Source: Aegilops tauschii subsp. strangulata
Taxonomy: Eukaryota > Streptophyta > Magnoliopsida > Poales > Poaceae
Direction: 5' to 3'
DNA: 64,000 bases
NCBI RefSeq assembly: GCF_002575655.3
Contig: NC_053037.3
Coordinates: forward strand, 139,573,207-139,637,206
The notes below the pieces were generated by a model. The model had not been told where the DNA came from. It saw only the letters and a program-made list of their open reading frames with translations, and made no database searches. The translations under genes and the position numbers were made by a program. Positions 22,883-35,181 of this stretch are shown piece after piece. The first letter of the stretch is position 1. Every line of letters begins with the position of its first letter.

Positions 22883-25778
22883 AGCATCCCCAAGCTTAAT
22901 TCCTGCTCGTCCTCGAGTAGGTAAATGATAAAAACAGAATTTTTGATGTGGAAATGCTACTTGGCATAATTTCAATGTAATTCTCTTAATTGTGGTATGA
23001 ATATTCAGATCCGAAATATTCAAGACAAAAGTTTAATATTGACATAAAAATAATAATACTTCAAGCATACTAACTAAGCAATCATGTCTTCTCAAAATAA
23101 CATGGCCAAAGAAAGTTATCCCTACAAAATCATATAGTTTGGCTATGCTCTATCTTCACCACATAAAATATTTAAATCATGCACAACCCTGATGACAAGC
23201 CAAGCAATTGTTTCATACTTTTAGTGTTCTCAAACTTTTTCAATCTTCACTCAATACATGAGCGTGAGCCATGGACGTAGCACTGTATGTGGAATAGAAT
23301 GGTGGTTGTGGAGAAGACAAAAAAGGGAGAAGATAGTCTCACATCAACTAGGCGTATCAACGGGCTATGGAGATGCCCATTAATAGATATCAATGTGAGT
23401 AAGTAGGGATTGCCATGCAACGGATGCACTAGAGATATAAGTATATGAAAGCTCAACAAAAGAAACTAAGTGGGTGTGCATCCAACTCGCTTGCTCACGA
23501 AGACCTAGGGCATTTTGAGGAAGCCCATCATTGGAATATACAAGCCAAGTTCTATAATGAAAAATTTCCCACTAGTATATGAAAGTGATATCATAGGAGA
23601 CTTTCTATCATGAATATCATGGTGCTACTTTGAAGCACAAGTGTGGTAAAAGGATAGTAACATTGTCCCTTCTCTCTTTTTCTCTCATTTTTTTGGGCCT
23701 TTTTTTATGGCCTCTTTTTTTTCGTCCGGAGTCTCATCCAGACTTGTGGGGGAATCATAGTCTCCATCATCCTTTCCTCACTTGGGACAATGCTCTAAAA
23801 ATGATGATCATCACACTTTTATTTTCTTACAACTCAACAATTACAACTCCATACTTAGAACAAAATATGACTCTATGAGAATGCCTCCGGCGGTGTACCG
23901 AGATATGCAATGAATCAAGAGTGACATGTATGAAAGGATTATGAATGGTGGCTTTGCCACAAATACGATGTCAACTACATGATCATGCGAAGCAATATGA
24001 CAATGATGGAGCGTGTCATAATAAACGGAACGGTGGTAAGTTGCATGGCAATATATCTCGGAATGGCTATGGAAATGCTATGATAGGTAGGTATGGTGGC
24101 TGTTTTGAGGAAGGTATATGGTGGGTGTATGATACCGGCGAAACGTGCGCGGTATTAGAGAGGCTAGCAATGGTGGAAGGAGAAAAAGTGCGTATAATCC
24201 ATGGACTCAATATTAGTCATAAAGAACTCATATACTTATTGCAAAAATCTACAGGTTATCAAAGCAAAGTATTACGCGCATGCTCCTAGGGTGATAGATT
24301 GGTAAGAAAAGACCATCGCTCATCCCCGACCGCCACTCATAAGGAAGACAATCAATAAATAAATCATGCTCCGACTTCATCACATAACGGTTCACCATAC
24401 GTGCATGCTACGGGAATCACAAACTTTAACACAAGTATTTCTCAAATTCACAACTACTCAAATATCATCATATCCATATCTCAAAACAATTATCAAGCAT
24501 CAAACTTCTCATAGTATTCAACACACTCATAAGAAAGTTTTTACTATTCTTGAATACCTAGCATAATAGGATTATTTAAGCAAATTACCATGCTGTTTAA
24601 GACTCTCAAAATAATCTAAGTGAAGCATGAGAGAATAATAGTTTCTATAAAACAAAACCACCACCGTGCTCTAAAAGATATAAGTGAAGCACTAGAGCAA
24701 AAACTATATAACTCAAAAGATATAAGTGAAGCACATAGAGTATTCTAATAAATTCCGAATCATGTGTGTATCTCTCAAAAGGTGTGTACAGCAAGGATGA
24801 TTGTGGTAAACTAAAAATCAAAGACTCAAATAATACAAGACGCTCCAAGCAAAACACATATCATGTGGTGAATAAAAATATAGCTCCAAGTAAAGTTACC
24901 GATGGAAGTGGACGAAAGAGGGGATGCCTTCCGGGGCATCCCCAAGCTTTGGCTTTTAGGTGTCCTTAGATTATCTTGGGGTGCCATGGGCATCCCCAAG
25001 CTTAGGCTCTTGCCACTCCTTGTTCCATAATCCATCAAATCTTTTACCCAAAACTTGAAAACTTCACAACACAAAACTTTAGAAAATCTCGTAAGCTCCG
25101 TTAGTGAAAGAAAACAAAAGACCACTTCAAGGTACTGTAATGAACTCATTATTTATTTATATTGGTGTTAAACCTACTGTATTCCAACTTCTCTATGGTT
25201 TATAAACTATTTTACTAGCCATAGATTCATCAAAATAAGCAAACAACACACGAAAAACAGAATCTGTCAAAAACAGAACAGTCTGTAGTAATCTGTAATT
25301 AACGCAAACTTCTGGAACTCCAAAAATTCAGCCAAAATAGGAAGACCTAGACAATTTGTTCATTGATCAGCAGCAATTTGAATCAATATTGTATCACGTT
25401 CTGGTGATTTTTAACAATTATTTGCGTGAACAGAAAGTTTCTGGAATTTACAGCAAGATTAAATAACTATCATCCAAGAAGATCCTATAGGTTAAACTTG
25501 GCACAAACACTAACAAAACATAAAAACAAATCTAACCAGAGGCTAGAACAAATATTTATTCCTAAACATAAGCAAAAAGCGAAAAACTAAAAATAAAATT
25601 GGGTTGCCTCCCAACAAGCGCTATCGTTTAACGCCCCTAGCTAGGCATTGATAATTTTAATGATGCTCACATGAAAGATAAGAATTGAAGCGTAAAGAGA
25701 GCATCATTAAACACGTGAAAAACACATCTAAGTCTAACATACTTCCTATGCATAGGCATCTTATAAGCAAACAATTTA
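22883..25778 (-). other. Non-coding internal region of the minus-strand Athila-type element
   Basis: Homologous in inverted orientation to 10761-13566. It holds three copies of the purine motif GCATCCCCAAGCTT (22884, 24936 and 24990) and the inverted repeat at 24920-24943. No gene is recognisable. ORFs such as 23945-24289 lie in sequence shared with the other copies and are not conserved as ORFs. Confidence 0.7.
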
Positions 25779-26261
25779 TCAAGGCAAGCAAAAAACTACC
25801 ATATGCAAGGAAGAAGAAAGAAACAATAGCAATCTCAACATAACGAGAGGTAATTTTGTAACATGAAAATTTCTACAACCATATTTTCCTCTCTCATAAT
25901 AATTACATGTAGGATCATAATCAAATTCAACAATATAGCTATCATATAAAATATTTTCAACATTATCCACATGCATGCAAAGTTGACACTCTTCCGAAAT
26001 AGTGGGAATATCAATAACTAAAGTCATGACCTCTCCAAACCCACTTTCATCAAAAATTTCATAAGATTGAACATTCTCCAAATATGTGGGATCTAAAGTT
26101 GACACTCTTCCAAACCCACTTTCAATAATATTGCAAACACTATTATCAATCTCATATTCATCATGGGGCTTAAATAAATTCTCAAGATCAAAAGAAGAAT
26201 CACCCCAATCATGATCATTGCAACAAATAGTAGCCATAGCAAAACTAGCATCCCCAAGCTT
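25779..26261 (-). pseudogene. Uncharacterised Athila-associated ORF, C-terminal part (3' of the CACTA insertion)
   Basis: Read on the minus strand from the CTT duplication, this gives LGDASFAMATICC and continues without a stop through both SGFG(R/E)V motifs to a hydrophobic C-terminus ending near 25779. The stop seen in copy 1 (10317-10319) is absent here, so this is the better preserved version. It is separated from its N-terminal half (35495-36256) only by CACTA-1. Confidence 0.6.
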
Positions 26262-26610
26262 CACTACTGGAATCAGCTAATTTGCCATCTGCCAGATCTT
26301 TGCCGTCTGCTAGATGACGGCAAAGAAGCTCTTTGCCATCAGCTACACATAAACAGACGGCAAAGAAAAGGCTGACGGCAAAGAAGCTCTTTGCCATCTG
26401 CCAGCTCTTTGCCGTCTGCCAGCGGACGGCAAAGAATCTTTGCCGTCCGCTGGCGGACGGCAAAGAGTGTGGTGGCCCCCACCCCCCGCTCGTTTGAAAA
26501 ATCCTAACGGCCTACCTCTTTGCCGTCCGCTAGCGAACGGCAAAGAGGCAGAAAGGCGGACGGCAAAGGCTGGCGGACGGCAAAGAGGGCACTTGCCTAA
26601 CGGCAGGTAC
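26262..26610 (+). repeat. Left terminal inverted repeat and subterminal repeats of CACTA-1
   Basis: Multiple direct and inverted copies of TTTGCCGTC(C/T)GC and GACGGCAAAG lie within 350 bp, some forming close inverted pairs (around 26430-26465). In CACTA elements such repeats bind the TNPA-type protein. Confidence 0.85.
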
Positions 26611-27080
26611 CCCCCGCCCGTTACTCACTTCGTCCTCGCCTCGCCCTTCTCCTCCCACCCCGCCGCCGCCGCCGCCCGCCGCCGCCCCGTCGCCCCCGCC
26701 GCCCCGCCGCCCCGGCTCCCCGCCGCCCCACCGCCCCGTCGCCCCCCCCGCCCCGGCCCCCCGCCGCCCCGCGCCCCACCGCCGCCCCGCGCCCCACCGC
26801 CGCCACGGCCCCCCGCCGTCCCGGCCCCCCGCCGCCCTGCGTCCCCCGCCGCCTCCTCCACTGCCCCGCCCCGGCCCCCCGCCCCCATCCCCCCCGCCGC
26901 CCCGGCCCCCCGCCGGCCGGGCCCCCGCCGCCCCGCCTCCTCCACCGCCCCGCCCCGCCCCCCCCCCCGCCGGCCGGGCCCCCGCCGCCCCGCCTCCTCC
27001 ACCGCCCCGCCCCGGCCCTCCGTCGCCGGCCCCGCCCCGGCCCTCCGTCGCCGGCCCTGCCCCGGCCCTCCCCCACAGTG
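26611..27080 (+). other. GC-rich low-complexity segment in the CACTA-1 5' region
   Basis: Almost only C and G in proline/alanine/arginine-coding runs, open in several frames on both strands (26440-27081 plus, 26621-27076 minus). This is what composition alone would give. It may be part of the 5' untranslated region of the transposase transcript. No protein is called. Confidence 0.6.
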
Positions 27081-27223
27081 AGCCCCTCCTCCCTTTTTTT
27101 TGTTTTTTTCTGTTTTTTTTGTTTTTTTCTGTTTAAGTTTAGGTTTAATTAGTTTAAATAGTTTAGTTTTAATTAGTTTAGGTTTTTAGTTTAGGTTAGT
27201 TTAGGTTTAGGTTAAGTAGAAGG

Positions 27224-27526
27224 GGGAAGAAGAAGAAGAAGAAGAAGAAGAAGAAGAAGAGGAGGAGGAGGAGGAGAAGAAGAAGAAGAAGAAGAAGAAG
27301 AAGAAGAAGAAGAGGAGGAGGAGGAGGAGGAGAAAGAAGAAGAAGAAGAAGAAGAAGAAGAAGAAGAGGAGGAGGAGGAGGAGGAGGAGGAGGAGGAGAA
27401 GGAAAAGAAGAAGAAGAAGAAGAAGAAGAAGAAGAGGAGGAGGAGGAGGAGGAGGAGGAGAAAGAAGAAGAAGAAGAAGAAGAAGAAGAAGAAGAAGAAG
27501 AAGAAGAAGAGGAGGAGGAGGAGGAG
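27224..27526 (+). repeat. GAA/GGA trinucleotide microsatellite
   Basis: About 300 bp of alternating GAA and GGA blocks with a few interruptions (GAAAAG near 27400). The long Ser/Leu/Phe ORFs on the minus strand over it are artefacts of the repeat. Confidence 0.95.
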
Positions 27527-28180
27527 ACACCCCGAAGCCCTGACCCCGAAACAGCACCCCGACCCCGACACGGCACCCCGACACCGACACGGCACCCCGA
27601 CACCTACACGACACCCCGACCCCCGACACGACACCCCCGACACCCCGACCCCGAGAACCCGACCCCGACCCCGACCCCGACACCCCGACCCCGACACCGA
27701 CACGGCACCCCGACCCCGACCCGGCACCCCGACACCGACACGACACCTCGACCCCCGACACGACACCCCCGACACCCCGACCCCGAGACCCCGACCCCGA
27801 CCCCGACACCCCGACCCCGAGCCTGACCCGACACCCCGACCCCGACACCGACACGGCACCCCGACCCCGACCCGGCACCCCGACCCGACACCCCGACCCC
27901 GAGACCCCGACCCCGACACGGCACCCCGAGACCGACACGACACCCCGACCCCGACACGGCACCCCGAGACCGACACGACACCCCGACCCCCGACACGACA
28001 CCCCCGACACCCCGACACCCCGACCCCGAGACCCCGACCCCGACCCCGACCTCGACCCCGACCCCGACACCCCGACCCCGAGCCTGACCCGACACCCCGA
28101 CCCCGACACCGACACGGCACCCCGACCCCGACCCGGCACCCCGACCCGACACCCCGACCCCGAGACCCCGACCCCGAAAA
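27527..28180 (+). repeat. CCCCGA-type minisatellite with higher-order repeat
   Basis: About 650 bp built from CCCCGA, CACGAC and CACGGC hexamer-like units. A longer block containing GAGCCTGACCCG recurs about 261 bp apart (27820 and 28081), so short units are organised into a higher-order repeat. Confidence 0.92.
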
Positions 28181-28958
28181 GGTGTTCTTTGGCCTTCCAG
28201 AAGCCGACGGGGTCATATATTTGTGAATTATTAGTTAGGTCATATATCTTTCGATTTTGTTATGAAAAACATCATATATAATTGTGTTGATCGGGTAGTT
28301 TTAAATGTGCAGTTGTTTCATCGCTGCAAGGTTTGGTGTTCGACGACCTCGCCGTGCGTTTGATGAGCTCTGCCCCTCCGTTCGTGGGTGAGCACAAATG
28401 ACATGTCCTCCTCCCCCATTAATTATTTGATCTATTCCGATGAAACTTGATAGCTAGATATATATGTGTCTTGAATCATCAGTATGCGTAACCAATATGT
28501 GTCTCCCGTTCGAAAGCGTCATAGTTATAAATATGCATGCATTTGCATATTTATAACCTTGATTCTTTCGAATTGTCCAACGCTATCCATGGACAGCCCG
28601 AGTATGTTTAGATTGGGTTCGTTTTCCCATATGCTTTGCTCCGGATCCGACGCATAAATTTCGTCAGTGCCTCCCCTGTTGTTCTCCGGGTACACATCCT
28701 CTCTGTTTATTGCAGAGACGTGTATCAGGAGAACAGCGGGGAGGTGCTGCCGAAATTTTGCGTAGGATCCGGGGCATAGCATGGGAAAATGAACCCAATC
28801 TAAACATACTCGGGTGGGATTAGGACCTATCATTACCTATTAGAGTGTAGGTTGCATGGACGTAATAAAATTGACAAAGTAGATCAACTGATGAATACAT
28901 ACATGGTGAATTATATATATATATATTTGTTGTGTGTCTAGTAGCTCTGAAAGTCAAG
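28181..28958 (+). other. CACTA-1 5' region with a long imperfect hairpin
   Basis: About 780 bp before the TNP2 start. It holds the inverted repeat at 28597-28814 and an AT-rich run just before the gene (28914-28926). No coding exon could be supported here. Confidence 0.6.
28597..28814. repeat. Long imperfect inverted repeat (hairpin about 218 bp)
   Basis: The left arm starts CCCGAGTATGTTTAGATTGG and the right arm ends with its reverse complement. Further matching blocks (TTTTCCCAT, CGGATCC, AAATTT, CTCCCC, GTTCTCC) follow in mirrored order to a loop near 28705. The arms are about 100 bp with some mismatches. Confidence 0.85.
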
Positions 28959-31900
28959 ATGAGTGATCGTGCGTGGATGTACACCGGTCACACTGGTCAG
29001 AACAAATGGAGCACTGAATGGTTCACAAAAACCAAGGGGTTTGTGCGAGCCGCATTTGCAAATGGCCAGAGGAAAACCTGGTGCCCCTGTTTACGGTGCG
29101 GCAATTGGGAAAAGAGGACAGAGGCTGAAATGGGCAAACACCTGCAGAAGAGTGGTTTTACGCCCGATTATACGGTGTGGACATTTCATGGTGAGTCTGC
29201 CCAACGTGACCGAGCTGAGGTGGATCGTCGTCGCACCGACGAGCATGGTACCGGTATGGAAAACATGGTGCAAGACTTTGATGATGCTCGGGATTCGAAC
29301 GAGGAGATGGAGGAATCTGCAAAGGCCTTCAATGAAATGTTGGAGTCTTCAAAACGTCCGCTCCATGAGCACACTGAGCTTTGTCAGTTGGATGCCATCT
29401 CACAAGTAATGGCTCTAAAGGCTCAGTTCAACTTGGGCAGAGAATGCTACGATGCAATGATGACAGTATTTGGACGCTTTCTACCCAAAGGCCATGTAAT
29501 GCCTGCAAACCTGTACCAGTCGGACAAAATCCTCCGTGCACTGAAGATGCCCTATGATAAGATACATGCCTGTGAGAAAGGATGTGTCTTGTTTAGGCTT
29601 GACTATGCGGACTTGAACTGTTGTCCCATTTGCAAGTCTTCCAGGTATGTTGTGGTAGACAACGGTATGGGTGAGAAGACACAGACCAAAATCCCCGTTA
29701 GTGTTCTTCGGTATATGCCAATCGTACCAAGACTTCAACGTCTTTTCATGGTCGAAGAGACGGCCAGACAGATGACATGGCACAAAACGGGCAAAAGAAC
29801 CGAACTAGATGCAGATGGGAATCTGATGATTGTACACACATCGGATGGTGTTGCGTGGAAAAAGTTTGATGAATTACATGGTGACAAAGCGGCAGATCCG
29901 AGGCATCCTCGAGTCGGCATCAGCACGGATGGGTTCAGTGTGTTTGGTATGACGGCAGCCCAATACAGTTGTTGGCCCGTATTTGTCTTTCCACTCAATC
30001 TCCCCCCGGGACAGATTATGCAAAGAAAGAACATTTTCCTGACGTTGATAATTCCAGGGCCCAACTATCCGGGGAAAAATATGAATGTGTACATGCAACC
30101 GCTTAAGGACGAATTGCAAGAAGCCTGGGATAATGGGTTCAAGACATACGATGCCTATAGCAAACGGAACTTCATAATGCGTGTCTGGTACATGTACTCG
30201 ACGCATGACTTGCCGGCGTATGCGCTATTTGTTGGCTGGTGTGTGCATGGAAGGTTCCCGTGCCCCACATGCAAGGGAGCTCTTGAGTTTCGTTGGCTTC
30301 AGGCCGGTCGCAAGTTTTCTTGCTTCGACATGCATAGACAGTTCCTGAATCCTCGCCATAAGTTCAGGAAAGACAAGAAGAACTTCATCAGAGGTAGAGT
30401 TGTCAAAAACTCTGCACCACATGCATTGACAGGCCAACAGACCCTGGATCAGTTAAACGCTCTCGAGCCAGATCCCGAGCGTCCAGGGTACTTCAAGGGG
30501 TATAATTCTAAGCACGCCTGGACTCACAAAACATGCTTATGGGATCTGCCTTACTTCAAAGACCTCCTTTGCCCACACAACATCGACGTGATGCACACTG
30601 AGAAGAATATCGCCGAGGCACTTTTTGGTACATTGTTCGGCATAGATGGGAAGTCAAAGGATAATACTAAGGCTAGAGTCGATCTGGAGGCGCTATGTGA
30701 TAGGCCGTTACAAAACATGAAAGAACCGAAAGGAAAGCAGAAATGGACGAAGCCAAAGGCATGGTTCAATCTTGGAAGGCCGGCTATGAGGGAAATTATC
30801 TTGTGGGTGAAAATGCAGTTGATGTTCCCCGATGGGTATGCAGCGAATCTACAGAGGGGAGCCAGTCTTGATAAATTGAAGATATTTGGTCTCAAGAGTC
30901 ATGATTGGCACATATGGATTGAGCGGGTAATGCCGGTGATGTTGCGTGGCTTCATCCCTGAGGATGAATGGCTAGTACTGGCAGAACTCAGCTATTTCTT
31001 CCGTGTTCTTTGTGCGAAAGAACTATCGCCTAGCATGCTAGAAGAAATGGAAGAGTTGGCGCCGGAGTTGATCTGCAAGTTAGAGAAGATCTTTCCACCG
31101 GGCTTCTTTAATCCAATGCAACATTTGATTTCGCATCTCCCGACCGAGGCAAGATTGGGGGGCCCGTGCAAAATCGTTGGTGCTACCCAACTGAGAGGAT
31201 GTAGAAGACGCTTCGACAAAAATGTAAAAATAAACGTAGAATTGAAGCATCGATGGCTGAGGCATTCATCACTGAGGAGGCGGCAAACTTCGTGACAGCA
31301 CACTACGAAGCCAAAAATCGTCATTTGCATAATCCGAAGCCTCGGTACAATGCTGACGACCCTAAAAAGGGTGGATCCAACCTCAGCCTATTCAAAGGGA
31401 ATCTCGCACCAGCCAGTGTTTCAAATCCAGTATCTTTGGATAACGAACAATGGCGGACCATTTCGTTGTATATCTTCAACAACCTGATAGAAGTGCGGCC
31501 GTACATCGAGTAAGTTCTCGGTACATAGTTTCGCAACTTCTATTTCCTTTGAACTACTCTTATTCCTGGATATTTCATACAGTCGATACGTCGCCTTATT
31601 CTCGTATGGAGCGGTGATCCAAAAGGATTCTGTCGAAGAGTATGAGCTTCTCGCAAAGCAAGGTGGCGGCTATCCCGGTTTCATCTCTTGGTTCAAACAA
31701 ACGGTAATTTCTATTAGACTTGTAGGCTAATTTGTAGGCGGCTATCCCGGTTTCATTCGCTAATTTGTGCCTAATGCAACAATCCTTTCATATTAAACTT
31801 GTAGGCTAATTCAGAGTCTATGGACGCCGAATTGAGACAAGTCGCTAATGGTTTTGACTATAAGGTCCGTTCATTTGACAAATACGACATCAACGGGTAT

Positions 31901-32620
31901 CGCTTTCGTACCTATGGCAAAGAGCTATCTATGGCCGACCGAAAGTCTACAAATTGTTGTGTATCTGCTATCGGCGAAGGAGGTACCGAGTATTATGGGA
32001 GAGTTGAAGCAATTTATGAACTTCTATTCTATGGTGAAAACCCACCGAATGTCGTAGTCTTCAAATGTTATTGGTTTCAGCCGAAGGAGACTAGAAGAAC
32101 TCATGAACATATAGGGCTAGTTGAAATCAACCAAAGCACCCATTTAGATGTTCCTGATGTCTATATTACGGCTCAACAGGCGACCCAAGTAGTCTATCTA
32201 CCGTGGGCCTGCCAAACTAATCCAAATCTGAAAGGTTGGGATGTCGTTTATGAAGTGCCGCCACGTGCTAGACTATCTCCCCCAAAGGAAGAGGATTATG
32301 AACCTCACATTAACCCAGACACATATGAAGGAGAATTCTTCCAAGAGACACGTCTTTCCAAAAAGCGTTTCAAGAACCGCTATACTTCACCCCAAAACAT
32401 TGAAGTAGACAGTGACAGTGAATCCGACATCACCCCAGAGGAGGAACAAGAAGAGCCGGAACAAGAAGAGGTTACTGCTGTGGATGACCTGTCATTGCTT
32501 GACCGATTACGTCAAGGTGGCCTTGCACATGTTGATGCCACTGAACCCTATGAGCCCGTCATTGATTATAGTGATGATGATGATTATGCATTTATTGATG
32601 ATACTGATCGAGATTATTAG
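28959..32620 (+). pseudogene. TNP2-type CACTA transposase gene, three exons, with frameshift and stop
   Basis: Encodes the catalytic CACTA transposase (TNPD/TNP2 type), which cuts at the element ends in the nucleus. The chosen ATG at 28959 begins MSDRAWMYTGH, the usual start of the transposase-associated domain (about residues 1-80, with CPCLRCGN). The TNP2 domain follows (about 190-560), keeping ISTDGFSVFG and NIDVMHTEKN, whose aspartates are the proposed DDE-type residues. A DUF4218-like region is next. Exon 1 runs to 31509, exon 2 is 31583-31703 and exon 3 is 31805-32620, all with GT-AG borders and matching phase; exon 3 carries a DUF4216-like region and an acidic tail. Near 31157-31166 one base appears to be missing after EARLGGP, and in the restored frame TAG occurs at 31202-31204. 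The gene is therefore probably inactive as it stands. Confidence 0.9.
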
Positions 32621-32757
32621 TAGTGTCAGGTATTAAATTTTTTAATGTTGTACTTGATGATGATACACTTAAGTGATACACATATTATTATTCATGTCGG
32701 TCTTTTTTTTATGTTGTACTAATTTCGTTTACTGTTTGTCATGGCAGGTGTTGAAAG
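32621..32757 (+). other. Spacer between the two CACTA-1 transposase genes
   Basis: AT-rich spacer of about 140 bp. It could hold the 3' end of TNP2 and the promoter of the next gene, or an intron if the two are joined by alternative splicing as in maize En/Spm. TTTGTCATGGCAG at its end is a possible splice acceptor just before the second gene. Confidence 0.4.
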
Positions 32758-35181
32758 ATGGTGGGCGCTGGTCGGGAGCGCGCCAAGGCCCCTTCTTCCT
32801 CGGCGCGTGGTCTGAGGTCTTCGATTCCAGACGTACCACTTCGCCGAGCGTTGCTGGACAGTATGTCCACACCGCCGGGCCCTTCTTCGTCCACCGCGGT
32901 GCCCAGCAGGGGACGAGGTAGGAAGAGAGGAGGTGGGGCACGTGGTCGCGGGAGAGGAGGTAGGGTGACTGCTAGGGAGCCTTCCTCGCCGCCACCCCCA
33001 GCTGTTTCACCCGAGCACGTGACTGCTAGGGTGGACTCGTCCGAGGAGGAGGCTACACGGACTCCGGTCCACGAGCCTCCGGTCCACGGGTCTTGGGCCC
33101 ACGAGCCTCGGGTCGACTGGCCTTCGGCCCACGAGACCCCGGAGGAGCACACGTCCGGATGGGGTACCTGGCCGGATCAGCCCGAGGAGCCGAGTGGCCA
33201 TGCTGATGATGGCGGGGAGCCGACTGATCTTGAGGAGGAGGGTGGCACCGTCTACCAGCGTGGTGCTACACGGCTCCCGTCCGTGCTGGCGACCCGCGAG
33301 CAGAGGTGGTTGATCTTCCCTGATGGGGAGAGGTACGTAAGTGCATTTAATATTTTTGTACCTTCTGCATTCACGTTTCTTCAAATAACTAATGCGTTGG
33401 CCTTGTCATGCTGCAGGGGTTGGGACCACCATCATAGTGTCCGCCGGCCCAACTCCGTCCTTGGAGTTCTTTGCCGGCAAAACTTCCCGGGGTTTGTCAC
33501 GTTGCCTGGTGAGGGTCGGCTTCCAGAGCTTGGGTTGAGCTGGGAGCACTACGTGGCTGCCCCGGCCCCGCCGGATGTCATTATCGACGGTGTCGTGTGC
33601 GACACGAGGGCAGACATGGTGATCAGGACGTTCTGGGTAATTTCTCCTTTACACATTTCAAAATCTTCAACTAGCTAGTTATTAATTGTACTAATCAATA
33701 TTGTCTCATTTGATTGCAGACATCTACATGTGTGAGGAGGGATACGAGGAGGAGTGCGCAAATGTTATCCAGAACGTCTGCAAGCGCCTACTCCAGAACT
33801 TACGGCACGAGGCTCGGGTGCAGGCCGTTCGAGACTACTACGCCTTGCGTGGTATCAAGAAGACCAAGCCGGCGTGCCGCGATAAGTTCCTGAGTAAGGA
33901 GCAGTACATGAAGGTAATTCTTAAGGCCTTCTACTTAAGTTCCTTCATTTAGTAATTCTTAGCCGTAGCGCTCAAGTTTCTATTTGCTAACTTAGGCGCC
34001 TCCGGGATGGTGTGCGGATCGGATGGATTGTTGGGAGGTGTTGGTCGATGAGTGGTGCTCACAAGAATGGCTAGCCCTCCACAACCAGGCCAAGGACAAA
34101 CGTGCCCAAATGGAAGGTGTGCCACACCATCAAGGCAGCTCCAACTTATATCAGTTCGGGCGCAACTGGGTATGTGGTTTGCTTCATGATTCATGCAATT
34201 CATTCATCATGCTAGCTTGAGCCCTTTAATTACTAATTTTCATTGTTTCTCTCTTTCAGGCACGCCACAATAAGGCGGATAAGGTGCCAGAGGTGTATGA
34301 CCTGTATGCCATGGCCCACACTGGCTCTTACAAGAAAGTCAAGGCTTTCTCTCAGTCTGACCTCGATGATGCAAACAACTTCACCAACATCTCCTCCCAC
34401 AACAAGCTCGTGAGATATAGAGATGAGGGGAAGGCGAGGAAAGGGGGGGACTTTAACCCGAGCCAGGGTCCCATTGATCCAGAGCTGGTGATGATATCTG
34501 GTGGCGGGAGGTCCCATGGCTCCATAGCCATTGGAGATGGACTTATCCGTTGTCCTAGCACTCTCCCGGAGATCAAGGCGCGCCAGTCGAGCTCCGCTCC
34601 TGAGATAAGGCCTCGTGAACGGCCAGTTCAACTCGCCATCAAGGTTAGTGATACGTACTCAGCTATCTTTCTCCATTACATTGTGTGCGCTTCCATCAAT
34701 GATTACAAATGGTCATGTGAGTGGTGTTGCAGGCTGCTATACAGAGTGAGAGAGATAGAACGGAGAAACTTCTGGCGGAGGCGGCGGAGAGGCAGCGGGA
34801 GTTGGAGGAGAGGACGACAAAGATGATGGAGGAGGAGAGGGCACGGAATGACATGCAGGCAAGGGCCATGTACGAGCTCCTTGTGGTAAGTTTCTTCTGC
34901 AGATTAGCCAAAATATTCATGTAGTGTTTGTCTCATTACTAACTAGTATGACTGAGTCGTCAAAACCAAATGTGCAGTCTGTGTGCGAGAAGACCGGTCA
35001 GACCGCTCCGCCGATGCCAGTGATTGCTCCTGGGACCACGGTGAGTTTAATGTGAATGGACATTACTTGCTAGTCTTAACATTTGAGTGTCATAATGCTA
35101 ACGAGACATTGGAAATGATCTTTGGTGCAGCTTAACTCCAGAAACGCATCGCATGATCCTTCTCCATCTAGTGACGTGTAG
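32758..35181 (+). CDS. Ptta/En/Spm-type (TNPA-like) CACTA protein, about eight exons
   Basis: Second CACTA gene, of the plant transposase (Ptta/En/Spm) type, thought to bind subterminal repeats. Proposed exons are 32758-33332, 33417-33636, 33720-33913, 33996-34169, 34260-34643, 34733-34885, 34978-35040 and 35131-35181 (stop TAG). All introns begin GT and end AG. The N-terminus is low-complexity with basic GRGR runs. The middle holds the conserved helical region with CEEGYEEECANVIQN, LSKEQYMK, WCSQEW and HNKADKVPEVYDLY. A glutamate/arginine coiled coil (RDRTEKLLAEAAERQREL) lies in exon 6. Exon 2 to exon 3 does not keep phase with the simplest splice sites (TGG then GACATC is expected, but G is spliced out), so either this junction is wrong or a one-base loss has occurred. 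Confidence 0.75.

Noticed and set aside
26440..27081. Proline-rich ORF at the start of CACTA-1
   Set aside because: It is pure GC composition, open in several frames on both strands, and has no domain.
27196..28216. Long Ser/Leu/Phe and Gly/Arg/Val ORFs on the minus strand
   Set aside because: They are direct translations of GAA/GGA and CCCCGA repeats.
29091..31330. Minus-strand ORFs over the TNP2 gene
   Set aside because: They are shadows of the transposase coding strand.
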